In this document: positions 27,797 to 35,955 of the stretch, in pieces
Layout: every line of letters begins with the position of its first letter
Position numbering within the stretch: position 1 is the first letter of the stretch
NCBI GenBank assembly: GCA_963706385.1
Contig: OY970153.1
Span: 930,001-994,000 of the forward strand
Length of the DNA: 64,000 nt
From: Poindextera sp963706385
GTDB lineage: Bacteria > Pseudomonadota > Alphaproteobacteria > Caulobacterales > Caulobacteraceae
Reading direction: 5' to 3'
The notes under the pieces: model-generated
The model's database searches: none
What the model saw: the letters and a program-made list of their open reading frames with translations, nothing else
What the model was told of the DNA's origin: nothing
Program-made: the position numbers and the translations under genes

Positions 27797-30067
27797 TCAG
27801 CCCTTGGCGTCGATCACGGCGCGTATCTTCGGCGGCGACAGCGGCAGGTCATGCATCCGCACGCCCAGGGCGCCGCGCACGGCGTTGGCCACGGCGGCGA
27901 GCGGCGGCACGATCGGCACCTCGCCCACGCCCTTGGCCCCGAACGGGTGACGCGGATTGGGCACCTCGACCAGGACGGTGTCGATCATCGGCAGGTCCGA
28001 GGCCACCGGCACGCGGTAGTCGAGGAAGCCGGGATTCTCCATCGTCCCCTGGCGGTCGAAGATGTATTCCTCGTTCAGCGCCCAGCCGACGCCCTGGGCG
28101 ACGCCGCCCTGGATCTGGCCCTCGACATAGGCGGGGTGGATCGCCTTGCCGACGTCCTGGGCCGCGGTGTAGCGCACGACGGTGACATGGCCGGTCTCGC
28201 GGTCGATCTCGACGTCGCAGATGTGCGCGCCGAAGCCGGGGCCGGCGCCCTGGGCGTTGAGCGAGACCTCGGCGCCGATCGGCCCGCCGGTGCGGCCGGC
28301 GTGTTCGGCGATCGCGGCCAGCGACAACGGCGGGACCGACTTGCTGGCGTCCAGGCAGACGGCCGCGCCGCCTTCCCAGGCGACCTTCTCCGCCGGAACA
28401 TCCCAGGTCATCGCCGCGCGGCGCTTGAGGTCCTCGACCACCTTCTCGGCGGCCTGGATCACGGCCATGCCGGTGGCGAAGGTCGTGCGGCTGCCGCCGG
28501 TCAGCATGGAATAGCCGATCGAGGCGGTGTCGCCGACGATCGGGCGGACCTTCTCGACCGGCAGGCCCAGCACCTCGGCCGCCATCATCGCCATCGAGGC
28601 GCGCGAGCCGCCGATGTCGGGATTGCCGGAGACCACCACCGCCGTGCCGTCCTCGTTGATGTGGACCGCGCCGGAGGATTCGCCGCCGATGTTGAACCAG
28701 AAGCCGACCGCGACGCCCCGGCCCTGGTTCGGACCCAGCGGCGCCGAATAATGGGGATGGTTCTTGATCGCCGCCAGCGTCTCCAGATAGCCGATGTTCT
28801 GGTAGGTCGGGCCGTAGACCGCCTTGGCGCCGCTGACGACGCCATTCTTCTCGCGAAGCGCGATCGGGTCCATGCCCAGCTCGCGGGCCAGCTCGTCGAT
28901 CGCGCTTTCGACTCCAAAGGCCGAGATCGGCGCGCCCGGCGCGCGGTAGGCCGCCACCTTGGGCGTGTTGGTCACCACGTCATAGCCGGTGATGGCGCAG
29001 TTGGGGATGTCGTAGCAGGCGAGCGCGGTCATCGCGCCGGGGCCGGCCGGCGAGCCGGGAAAGCCGCCGGCCTGGTACTTCAGCACCACCTCGGCGGCGG
29101 TGATGGTCCCGTCGCGCTTGGCGCCCAGCTTGACCTCGATCACCGCGCCCGAGGTCGGGCCGGTGGCGCGGAACACCTCGTCGCGGGTCATCACCATCTT
29201 CACCGGGTGGCCGGACTGGCGCGACAGCGTCAGCGCCAGGGGTTCGAGATAGACCGTGGTCTTGCCGCCGAAGCCGCCGCCGATCTCGGCCGGGGTGACC
29301 CGGACGTTGGCGATGTCCAGCGCCAGGAGCTTGGCGCAATAGGTGCGGATCATGAACTGGCCCTGGCTGGAGCTCCAGACCTGGCACTGGCCGTCCTGCG
29401 AGACCTGGACGACGCAGGCATGCGGCTCGATATAGCCCTGGTGCACCGCCTGGGTGGTGTAGCGGCCCTCGACCACCACGTCGGCGTCGGCGAAGCCCTT
29501 GGCCACGTCCCCGCGCCCCAGCTTGACGACCGAGGCGATGTTGGACGGCTTGGCCGGTTTGGGGTCCATGCCCGCGGTGAAGATGTGGGCGTGCAGCAGC
29601 GGCGCGTCGGGGGCCATGGCCGCCTCGACGTCGATCACGTGCGGCAGCACCTCGTAAACCACCTCGATCAGGTCCAGCGCCTCGTCGGCGATCGCGGCCG
29701 AGGTCGCGGCCACGGCGGCCACGGCGTGGCCCTCGTACAGCACCTTATTGCGGGCCATCACGTTCTGCGACAGGTCGCGCAGATCGCCCGCACTCTCGCC
29801 GGCCTCGAATTCCTGGGAGGCCAGGTCGGGCAGGTCGGCGGCGGTGATCACCGCCTTGACCCCCGGCAGGGCGCGAGCCTTGCGTGTGTCGATCGAGACG
29901 ATCTTGGCGTGGGCGTGCGGGCTGCGCTTGATCTTGCCCACCAGCATGCCGGGCAGGGCCAGGTCCGCGCCGAACTGCGCGCGGCCGGTGACCTTGTCCA
30001 CGCCGTCGGGGCGGATCGGCCGGGTGCCGACGACCTTCAGCGGCCGCTTGTCCATCACGTCGGTCAT
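27797..30067 (-). CDS. Xanthine dehydrogenase/CoxL-family molybdopterin-binding subunit
   Basis: A 756-residue large subunit of a molybdenum hydroxylase. The first 130 residues are the a/b hammerhead domain. Mo-cofactor motifs include GGGFGGKTT near residue 265, AYRAPGAP near residue 380, and the catalytic glutamate in GAKGVGEVP near residue 725. The AYRAPGAP loop differs from the AYXCSFR of true form I CO dehydrogenase, so this is more likely an aldehyde or N-heterocycle hydroxylase of form II type. Its start overlaps the stop of the iron-sulfur subunit by one base (TAATG). Confidence 0.92.
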   Translation of the reverse strand: MTDVMDKRPLKVVGTRPIRPDGVDKVTGRAQFGADLALPGMLVGKIKRSPHAHAKIVSIDTRKARALPGVKAVITAADLPDLASQEFEAGESAGDLRDLSQNVMARNKVLYEGHAVAAVAATSAAIADEALDLIEVVYEVLPHVIDVEAAMAPDAPLLHAHIFTAGMDPKPAKPSNIASVVKLGRGDVAKGFADADVVVEGRYTTQAVHQGYIEPHACVVQVSQDGQCQVWSSSQGQFMIRTYCAKLLALDIANVRVTPAEIGGGFGGKTTVYLEPLALTLSRQSGHPVKMVMTRDEVFRATGPTSGAVIEVKLGAKRDGTITAAEVVLKYQAGGFPGSPAGPGAMTALACYDIPNCAITGYDVVTNTPKVAAYRAPGAPISAFGVESAIDELARELGMDPIALREKNGVVSGAKAVYGPTYQNIGYLETLAAIKNHPHYSAPLGPNQGRGVAVGFWFNIGGESSGAVHINEDGTAVVVSGNPDIGGSRASMAMMAAEVLGLPVEKVRPIVGDTASIGYSMLTGGSRTTFATGMAVIQAAEKVVEDLKRRAAMTWDVPAEKVAWEGGAAVCLDASKSVPPLSLAAIAEHAGRTGGPIGAEVSLNAQGAGPGFGAHICDVEIDRETGHVTVVRYTAAQDVGKAIHPAYVEGQIQGGVAQGVGWALNEEYIFDRQGTMENPGFLDYRVPVASDLPMIDTVLVEVPNPRHPFGAKGVGEVPIVPPLAAVANAVRGALGVRMHDLPLSPPKIRAVIDAKG

Positions 30068-30552
30068 TATGCCCTCCGGACTTGTCTGAGTTCGGCGGCG
30101 GCGTCCATCACCGCCCGCACCACCTTGTCATAGCCGGTGCACCGGCAGAGGTTGCCCGCCAGCCAGTAGCGGACCTCGGTCTCGCTCGGGTCGGGGTTTT
30201 CGTCGAGCAGGGCCTTGGCCGCGACCAAGAGGCCGGGCGTGCAGAAGCCGCACTGCAGGGCCGCGTGCTCGAGGAACTTCTGCTGCAGCGGATGCAGCGT
30301 CCCGCCCCGGGCCATGCCCTCGATGGTCTCGATCCGCCGGCCCTCGGCCTCGGGGGCCAGCATCAGGCAGGCGCAGACCAGCCGCCCGTCGACGATGATG
30401 CTGCAGGCGCCGCAGTCACCGGAGCCGCAGCCCTCCTTGGCCCCGGTCAGGCCCAGATCGTCGCGCAGCGCGTCCAGCAGGCTCGCGCCGGGCTCGGCCA
30501 GAAACTCGGCCGGGTCGCCGTTGACGGTGGTGGTGATGTGCCGCTTGCTCAT
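30067..30552 (-). CDS. (2Fe-2S)-binding subunit of molybdenum hydroxylase
   Basis: A 161-residue small subunit with two [2Fe-2S] clusters. The plant-type ferredoxin cluster is formed by CGSGDCGACSIIVDG plus a following Cys, near residues 42-62. The alpha-helical cluster has CGFCTPG near residue 103 and CRCTGYDK near residue 138. It transfers electrons from the Mo site to the FAD subunit. Its ATG overlaps the TGA of the FAD subunit gene (ATGA at 30549-30552), so translation is coupled. Confidence 0.94.
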   Translation of the reverse strand: MSKRHITTTVNGDPAEFLAEPGASLLDALRDDLGLTGAKEGCGSGDCGACSIIVDGRLVCACLMLAPEAEGRRIETIEGMARGGTLHPLQQKFLEHAALQCGFCTPGLLVAAKALLDENPDPSETEVRYWLAGNLCRCTGYDKVVRAVMDAAAELRQVRRA

Positions 30553-31421
30553 GCGCGCCCTTCCGCCCGCTGGTATGCGATCGTGGCCGCGCGCCGGGCG
30601 AGCACGCCCGCGATCTTGATCCGGTAGTCGACGGTGCCGCGCTTGTCGCTGATCGGCTTGGCGGCCGCTCGGGCCGCCGCGTCCAGCGCCGCCAGCGCCG
30701 GCTCGTCCAGCTTGGTTCCGACGATGGCCGCGCCGGCCTCGGCAACCAGCAGCGCCGTCGGCGCCACCGCGCCCAGCGCCACCCGCGCGGCGGTGATCAC
30801 GCCGACCGCGTCCAGCGTCAGGCTGACGCCCGCACCCACGACGGCGATGTCCATCTCGGTGCGCGGGATCGAGCGCAGATAGGCGTCGCCCGAGCGCGCC
30901 GGCCGGGCCGGCAGCTTGATCTCGAGCACGAACTCGTCGGCGGCCAGCGAGGTGCGGCCGGGGGCCGTGGCGACCTGTTCGACTGGAATCTCGCGCTTGC
31001 CCTTCGGGCCGACGATGACGCAGGTCGCGCCCGCGGCGATCATCGCCGGAACGCTGTCGGCGGCCGGCGAGGCGTTGCACAGATTTCCGGCCAGCGAGGC
31101 GCGCCCCTGCACCTGAGTCGAGCCGATCAGGTTCACCGCCTCCACCACGCCCGGCCAGGCATGGGCGAGGGCCGCGTGCTCGCCGATCTCGGCGCCCGGG
31201 GTCGCCGCCCCGATGACGAAGCCGCCGGCCTCGCCACGGATGCCGATGGCGCCGGCAATGCGCTTGAGGTCGACGATGAGGCTCGGCTTGACGCGGCCGG
31301 CGCGAAGCTGAACCAGAAGGTCGGTCCCCCCGCTCAGCACCTTGGCCGAGCCGCCGCCCGCGGCCAGGGCGCGCACCGCTTCATCGACCGTCGATGGCGA
31401 AAGATAATCGAGCTGAGACAA
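30549..31421 (-). CDS. FAD-binding subunit of molybdenum hydroxylase (CoxM-like)
   Basis: A 290-residue FAD subunit, first gene of a medium-small-large operon. LAAGGGSAKVLSGGTDLLVQ near residues 19-38 and the ASLAGNLCNASPAAD segment near residue 105 are the two FAD-contacting motifs of the CO dehydrogenase flavoprotein family. The C-terminal domain (about 180-285) is the usual capping domain. The gene order FAD, 2Fe-2S, Mo subunit, MoaD-like is on one transcript with overlaps. The enzyme hydroxylates an unidentified aldehyde, purine or heterocycle. Confidence 0.92.
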   Translation of the reverse strand: MSQLDYLSPSTVDEAVRALAAGGGSAKVLSGGTDLLVQLRAGRVKPSLIVDLKRIAGAIGIRGEAGGFVIGAATPGAEIGEHAALAHAWPGVVEAVNLIGSTQVQGRASLAGNLCNASPAADSVPAMIAAGATCVIVGPKGKREIPVEQVATAPGRTSLAADEFVLEIKLPARPARSGDAYLRSIPRTEMDIAVVGAGVSLTLDAVGVITAARVALGAVAPTALLVAEAGAAIVGTKLDEPALAALDAAARAAAKPISDKRGTVDYRIKIAGVLARRAATIAYQRAEGRA

Positions 31422-31679
31422 GCGTCCTCCTCTTCGTCGGGCGGCGGCGGGACCCCATTGCGCGGCGCGGGCCGCGCCGACGTACGGCCCTCATCAAAAC
31501 GCGCCCGCCTGGAACAGCCGGGCCGCGCAGCCAACCTTCCCCCTAACGATGGGCGGGCGGCCGCACGGGGTCAAGGCTTCAACGCCCGGAAACCCGCCCG
31601 CGCGGGCGTTATCGCGCGCCCTCTGGCCGCGCGGCGCGACTCGCGTCCCTGTTTGCGCCGAGTGTCCTCTGGCGCCCCG

Positions 31680-33092
31680 ATGACCGATGCCGCCCTGCTC
31701 GCCGAGATCGAAGCCCGCCTGACCGGCGAGCCCGACGATGTCGATCTGCGCTACCTGCGCGCCGGCCTGTTGGCGCGGCTGGGCCGCGGCGAGGCGGCCA
31801 GGGACGCCTATCTGGCGGTGCTGGCGCTGGCCCCGACCCATTTCGGCGCGCTCAACGATCTGGGGACCCTGCTGCACAATTCCGATTTCCGCGCCGCCGC
31901 GCGGCTGGCCTACGCCGAGGCGGTCAAGCATCACCCGGACAACCCGATCGGCCGGATCAACCTGGCCAACGCCCTCCTGGCCGAAGGCCAGACCGACGCG
32001 GCCCGCCTTCATTACCAAGCCGCCCTGGCGCTGGCGCCGGAGCATCCGGACGCGCACCAGGGCATGGCCAACCTGCTGCAGGATCTGGGCGAGACGGGCG
32101 CCGCCGAGGCGCATCGTCAGCAAAGCTATCGGGCGCGGGCGATCACCACCCTGCCCTACCGCGGCGCGGGAGCGGGCGTGCCGGTGCTGCTGCTGGTCTC
32201 CGCCGCCGGAGGCAACGTGCCGACGCGGTTCCTGCTGGACGAAACGGTGTTCGCCACCTCGGTCCTGGTGGCGGAGGCTCACACGGCGCAAACGGTCTTG
32301 CCGCCGCATGAACTGGTGTTCAACGCCATCGGCGACGCCGACCTGTGCGCCGCGGGCCTGGACGCCGCCGAGGCGGTGCTGGCGCGCACCGGCGCGCCGG
32401 TGATCAACCCGCCGGAGCGAATCCGCCGCACCGGACGCGCCCGGATCGCCCGCGACCTGGCCGGCCTGGAGGGCGTGAGGGCGCCGAGGATCGAGACGGC
32501 GCCGCGCGAGGCGGTGGCGTCCGCCGCCGAGGCCCTGGGCTATCCGCTGCTGCTGCGCAGCCCCGGCCATCACACCGGACGCCATTTCCTCAAAGTGGAC
32601 CGGCCGGGTGATCTGGCGCGGAGCCTGGCGGCCCTGCCGGGCGCCGAGCTGCTGGCGATCGAATGGCTCGACGCGCGCGGCGCGGACGGGCTTTCGCGCA
32701 AGTACCGGGCGATGATGATCGGCGAGGCGCTCTATCCTCTGCATCTGGCGCTCTCGCGCGAGTGGAAGGTGCACTATTTCACCGCCGACATGGCCGAGCA
32801 TCCCGAGCATCGCGCCGAGGAGGCCGCGTTCCTGGCCGACATGCCCGGGGTGCTGGGGCCGCGCGCCATGGTCGGTCTCGCCGCGATCCGCGCGCGCCTG
32901 GGCCTGGATTATGGCGGGATCGACTTCGGCCTCGGACCCGGCGGCGAGGTGCTGCTGTTCGAGGCCAACGCCACCATGGTGGTCAACCCGCCCGACGGCG
33001 ATCCGCGCTGGGACCACCGGCGCGAGCCGGTCCAGACCATCCTGGACGCCGCCCGCGCGATGCTGATCGCGCGGGCGAGGACGGAGCCATGA
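31680..33092 (+). CDS. TPR-containing ATP-grasp-like protein
   Basis: A 470-residue two-part protein. Residues 20-150 hold three to four tetratricopeptide repeats (for example AYLAVLALAPTHFGALNDLG and YQAALALAPEHPDAHQGMAN). Residues about 165-470 resemble a glutathione-synthase/RimK-type ATP-grasp: a Rossmann-like start LLLVSAAGGNVPTRFLLD, a lysine-bearing central domain (GYPLLLRSPGHHTGRHF), and the Mg-binding ending LLFEANATMVV. Such enzymes ligate an amine to an acyl phosphate; neither substrate is known. ATG 31680 starts where the TPR begins. It has no partner gene next to it. Confidence 0.78.
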   Translation: MTDAALLAEIEARLTGEPDDVDLRYLRAGLLARLGRGEAARDAYLAVLALAPTHFGALNDLGTLLHNSDFRAAARLAYAEAVKHHPDNPIGRINLANALLAEGQTDAARLHYQAALALAPEHPDAHQGMANLLQDLGETGAAEAHRQQSYRARAITTLPYRGAGAGVPVLLLVSAAGGNVPTRFLLDETVFATSVLVAEAHTAQTVLPPHELVFNAIGDADLCAAGLDAAEAVLARTGAPVINPPERIRRTGRARIARDLAGLEGVRAPRIETAPREAVASAAEALGYPLLLRSPGHHTGRHFLKVDRPGDLARSLAALPGAELLAIEWLDARGADGLSRKYRAMMIGEALYPLHLALSREWKVHYFTADMAEHPEHRAEEAAFLADMPGVLGPRAMVGLAAIRARLGLDYGGIDFGLGPGGEVLLFEANATMVVNPPDGDPRWDHRREPVQTILDAARAMLIARARTEP

Positions 33093-33111
33093 TCGAACCC
33101 CCTTGGCTGGG

Positions 33112-33159
33112 CCGTATATAAAAATTTTCTAAATTAGCATAATATGATATATTGGGACC
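33112..33159 (+). promoter_or_regulatory. Strongly AT-rich patch, possible promoter
   Basis: Almost the whole stretch is A/T in a genome that is otherwise very GC-rich, with several TATA-like hexamers (for example TATATA at 33114 and TATGAT at 33143). It precedes a short ORF and the TauE-type gene. No sigma-factor match is certain. Confidence 0.35.
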
Positions 33160-33261
33160 ATGGATCTCGCGACCTTCGACATCACTCGGCTCGAAGCCAG
33201 CGCCGCGGCGGCGGCCCGCACGATCGCGCTCATGCCCTGGAACCGAACGCTAAAGGCCTAA
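33160..33261 (+). CDS. Possible 33-residue small ORF upstream of the exporter gene
   Basis: ATG at 33160 opens a 33-codon frame, MDLATFDITRLEASAAAA... ending LPWNRTLKA-like residues (PWNRTLKA). It ends 3 bp before the GTG start of the TauE gene and begins with nearly the same bases as that gene (TGGATCTC). It could be a leader peptide, a remnant of a duplicated start, or chance. No family is recognised. Confidence 0.25.
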   Translation: MDLATFDITRLEASAAAAARTIALMPWNRTLKA

Positions 33262-33264
33262 GCC

Positions 33265-34053
33265 GTGGATCTCACCCTCTGGTCCTATGGCGCGGCGCTG
33301 GTTGGCGGGGCGTTGATCGGCCTTTTGCTCACCGTGTTCGGCGGCGGCGGCTCGGTGCTGGCCACGCCGCTGCTGGTCTATGTCGTCGGCGTCGGCGACG
33401 CGCACGTGGCGATCGGCACCTCGGCCGCGGCGGTCGCGGTGAACGCGGCGGCGGGACTGGGCGTCCAGGCCCACGCCGGACGGGTCAAATGGCCCTGCGC
33501 CCTGGTGTTCGGCGCCGCGGGCCTGGCCGGCTCCCTGGTCGGCGCGCATTTCGCCAAACAGGTCGAGGGCGGACGGCTGCTGGCCTGGTTCGCGCTGGCC
33601 ATGGCCCTGGTCGGCGGCTCGATGCTGCCGCCCAAGCGGACCGAGGGCGATCCCGGCGTGCGGCTGACGGCCCCGCTGGCCGCCCGGCTGGCCCCAGCGG
33701 GGCTGGTCACCGGACTGGCCGCCGGCTTCTTCGGCATCGGCGGCGGCTTCCTCATCGTCCCCGGACTGATGGCCGCCACCGGCATGACCTTGGCCAACGC
33801 GGGCGCCTCCTCGCTGGTCTCGGTGGTGCTGTTCGGGGCCGCCACCAGCGCCAGCTACGCGGTGTCCGGTCTGGTGGACGCAAAGGTCTTCCTGGCCCTG
33901 GTCATCGGCGGCGTGCTCGGCGCCGGCGCCGGCCGGCCGGCGGCCAAGGCGCTCGCCCCGCACCAGGCGCTGGCCCGGCGGGCGTTCGCCCTGATGGTGT
34001 TGGCCACCGCCGGCTACGTCGCCTGGCGGGCGTTGGGGGTAGGATCGCGGTGA
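33265..34053 (+). CDS. Sulfite exporter TauE/SafE family protein
   Basis: A 262-residue membrane protein with about seven to eight hydrophobic helices. GGGSVLATPLLVYVVG in the first half and FFGIGGGFLIVPGLM in the second half are the two internally repeated GGGxxxxP motifs of TauE/SafE permeases. They export sulfite, sulfoacetate or related organic anions. The GTG start at 33265 gives the usual short N-terminus MDLTLWSYG. The IS1595-type transposon has inserted about 50 bp after its stop codon. Substrate not predictable from context. Confidence 0.9.
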   Translation: MDLTLWSYGAALVGGALIGLLLTVFGGGGSVLATPLLVYVVGVGDAHVAIGTSAAAVAVNAAAGLGVQAHAGRVKWPCALVFGAAGLAGSLVGAHFAKQVEGGRLLAWFALAMALVGGSMLPPKRTEGDPGVRLTAPLAARLAPAGLVTGLAAGFFGIGGGFLIVPGLMAATGMTLANAGASSLVSVVLFGAATSASYAVSGLVDAKVFLALVIGGVLGAGAGRPAAKALAPHQALARRAFALMVLATAGYVAWRALGVGSR

Positions 34054-34104
34054 CGCCGCGGGAATCATGGGGGCGGGGATCGCCATCGCCCGCGCCCCGG
34101 CATT

Positions 34105-34128
34105 GGGGAATTATCCCTTTGACAAAGT
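34105..34128 (+). repeat. Left terminal inverted repeat of the IS1595-type element
   Basis: It begins GGGGAATTATCCCTTTG and is complementary over 24 bases to 36695-36718. The flanking GGCATT target copy is at 34099-34104. Confidence 0.9.
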
Positions 34129-34169
34129 GACCACAAGCGCTAGTATGGCCCCATTGAATGAGGCCAGCC

Positions 34170-35108
34170 ATGAGCGACTTTTCAAACCCGATCTTCCACG
34201 ACGAGACCAAGGCCCGCGCATGGCTTGAAGCGCATCTGTGGCCGTATGGTCCGGTATGTCCGCATTGCACCGTCGTCGGCCACGCCACGGTGATCAAGGG
34301 CAAGACGGCGCGTGCTGGCCTGTATCAGTGTCAGGCGTGCGAGGAACAGTTCACGGTCACGGTCGGCACGATCTACGAGCGCAGCCACGTTCCGTTGAAC
34401 AAATGGCTAGGCGCAACGCACCTCATGATGGCGTCGAAGAAAGGCATGAGCGCCCTTCAGATCGGTCGCATGATCGGCGTGACGTACAAAACCGCTTGGT
34501 TCATGTGCCATCGCATCCGCGAAAGCCTGCGCGAGACCAGTCCGACGCCGCTTGGCGGAAAGGGCAAGATCGTCGAGGCCGATGAAACCTATGTGGGCGG
34601 CAAGGACAAGAACCGTCACGCCTGGAAACGCAAGCACGTTCCAGGCCCCGGCGCGAAGGAAGCGGTGGTGTCGTTGGTTGAACGCGGCGGCCGTGTCCGC
34701 AGCGCCCACGTCAGCGACGTGAACAGCAAGAACCTGCGCTTGGTCCTGACCGAGGAAATCCACGCCGCCACCCACGTCATGACCGACACGGCCCGCGCCT
34801 ATCCCGCGATCGGCGCCAAGTTCGCCCAGCACTCGATGGTCAATCACAGCATTGACGAATACGTGCGCGGCGAGGTTTCGACAAACACCGTAGAGAGCTA
34901 TTTCGCCATCCTGAAACGCGGGATCGTCGGGACGTTCCATCATGTCTCGCCCCAGCACTTGAAGCGCTACGTCGGCGAGTTCGACTATCGCTACAACACT
35001 CGCACCGCGCTCGGTTACAGCGACGCCGAGCGCTTCGCTGAAGCCATCCCCGGCATCGTCGGCAAGAGGCTCACCTATCGGCGGACTGGTGGACGCGCCG
35101 AAGCCTAA
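34170..35108 (+). CDS. IS1595 family transposase (ISXO2-like DDE)
   Basis: A 312-residue transposase. The N-terminal zinc ribbon has C30-x2-C33 and C54-x2-C57. A helical linker follows with GMSALQIGRMIGVTYKTAWFM. The ISXO2-like DDE domain has D138 in VEADETYVGG, D206 in VMTDTARAYP, and E242 in NTVESYFAILKRG. GAGG lies six bases before ATG 34170, which is preferred to the ATG at 34158. All catalytic residues are present and the gene is not interrupted, so the element may still be active. Confidence 0.94.
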   Translation: MSDFSNPIFHDETKARAWLEAHLWPYGPVCPHCTVVGHATVIKGKTARAGLYQCQACEEQFTVTVGTIYERSHVPLNKWLGATHLMMASKKGMSALQIGRMIGVTYKTAWFMCHRIRESLRETSPTPLGGKGKIVEADETYVGGKDKNRHAWKRKHVPGPGAKEAVVSLVERGGRVRSAHVSDVNSKNLRLVLTEEIHAATHVMTDTARAYPAIGAKFAQHSMVNHSIDEYVRGEVSTNTVESYFAILKRGIVGTFHHVSPQHLKRYVGEFDYRYNTRTALGYSDAERFAEAIPGIVGKRLTYRRTGGRAEA

Positions 35109-35132
35109 ACCGAAGCGAGGGAGGAAGAAGCC

Positions 35133-35363
35133 GTGTCCATCGAAATCCGAGAAACCATCGTAACGCCCATGGAAAACGGTTACGGCGTTCAGCTTCGTAT
35201 TTCTGACGTGACCAGCGAAGACGAATCCGCCGCATTTGTTCTTCGCCTGAGCGTTCAAATTCCAAAGACCGCGACAGACCAGCTTTTCCTGATTGAACGC
35301 GAGGCGTTGGCGGCTGGAAATCGGGTTCTGCGCGACTTGATAGATGCTCGGAAAACGACATGA
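35133..35363 (+). CDS. Hypothetical protein, transposon cargo (76 aa)
   Basis: A 76-residue protein starting at GTG 35133 behind a strong GGAGGAA. It begins MSIEIRETIV and has an alternating beta pattern (GYGVQLRISDV, AFVLRLSVQIP) followed by a helix (residues 50-73). No family is recognised. It is 24 bp after the transposase on the same strand, so it is probably co-transcribed; proteins of this size and opening may be regular companions of this IS group (weak recollection, not checked). Confidence 0.6.
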   Translation: MSIEIRETIVTPMENGYGVQLRISDVTSEDESAAFVLRLSVQIPKTATDQLFLIEREALAAGNRVLRDLIDARKTT

Positions 35364-35458
35364 CGCAGGCTCTCTCATCCGCTATTGTGTGAGCGGGTTG
35401 AGCGGCTGTGGCGGCCGGAACCTATCGACAGCGGCGGGGCTGCAACCCCGCCCGTCGT

Positions 35459-35794
35459 CTACCGCCCTATAATCTTTCCTGTCTTAGCGTCGTGCAAGGG
35501 GTCGTTTCCCCAATTCTGATTCTGCGGCGAATTTAGAAATTCGTCTGCTGTTGGGAGTTCTTTGGCGCCAACCGGATTGCTGCAAAGTATCGAACCGGGG
35601 CCGCTTGAATAGCAATATTGCAGCGTTCCAGTGCGGGTATCGACCCGCCATACAGCGCCAGAATTTCCGGCCGGCGCAATCGCCCACGATCCCGCCGTGG
35701 GCAGTGATTTCGGGGGGGAAGGCATAGGCGCTGAAACGGGCGCCTTGTTGCAGGCCGCCAACAATAGAGCCGCCAAGAAAACGGGCGCTCTCAT
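35459..35794 (-). CDS. Small lipoprotein, transposon cargo
   Basis: A 111-residue protein with a lipoprotein signal: MRAPVFLAALLLAAC, lipobox L12-A-A-C15. The mature part has two Trp/Tyr-containing beta segments (SGAVWRVDTRTGTLQYCY) and a conserved-looking LHDAKTGKIIGR ending. No family is recognised. Its ATG overlaps the stop of the upstream 54-residue gene (35791-35794), so the two are translationally coupled. It is oriented opposite to the transposase. Confidence 0.6.
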   Translation of the reverse strand: MRAPVFLAALLLAACNKAPVSAPMPSPPKSLPTAGSWAIAPAGNSGAVWRVDTRTGTLQYCYSSGPGSILCSNPVGAKELPTADEFLNSPQNQNWGNDPLHDAKTGKIIGR

Positions 35795-35955
35795 TTATCC
35801 CTCGGTCGCTTAGCTGGACTCGACTCCGCCTTCGGTTTGGCCTTCCGATGTATCGGGCCGTGCTTGGCGGCGGCGTCAATGGCGCGCTCGAACCGCTCCC
35901 AGCCATCCGGGCGCAGTTCGGGGGGCGCGTCGGTCCGATTGGGGGTGTTTGCCAT
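35791..35955 (-). CDS. Hypothetical 54-residue basic protein, transposon cargo
   Basis: A 54-residue polar protein: MANTPNRTDAPPELRPDGWE, then RFERAIDAAAKHGPIHR and a Lys/Pro/Arg-rich tail. Small proteins with the LRPDGWERFE...GP.HR pattern are frequent in alphaproteobacterial prophages and mobile DNA; function unknown. The start used here (ATG on the minus strand at 35953-35955) shares bases with the plus-strand ATG of the divergent 225-residue gene (CATG at 35953-35956). One of the two starts may be elsewhere; a minus-strand ATG at 36003 is the alternative. Confidence 0.5.
   Translation of the reverse strand: MANTPNRTDAPPELRPDGWERFERAIDAAAKHGPIHRKAKPKAESSPAKRPRDK

Noticed and set aside
27710..30133. 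An 807-codon open frame on the plus strand over the molybdopterin-subunit gene
   Set aside because: It is the complement of a gene with clear Mo-cofactor motifs; composition is typical of a shadow frame (runs of His, Arg, Asp, Gly).
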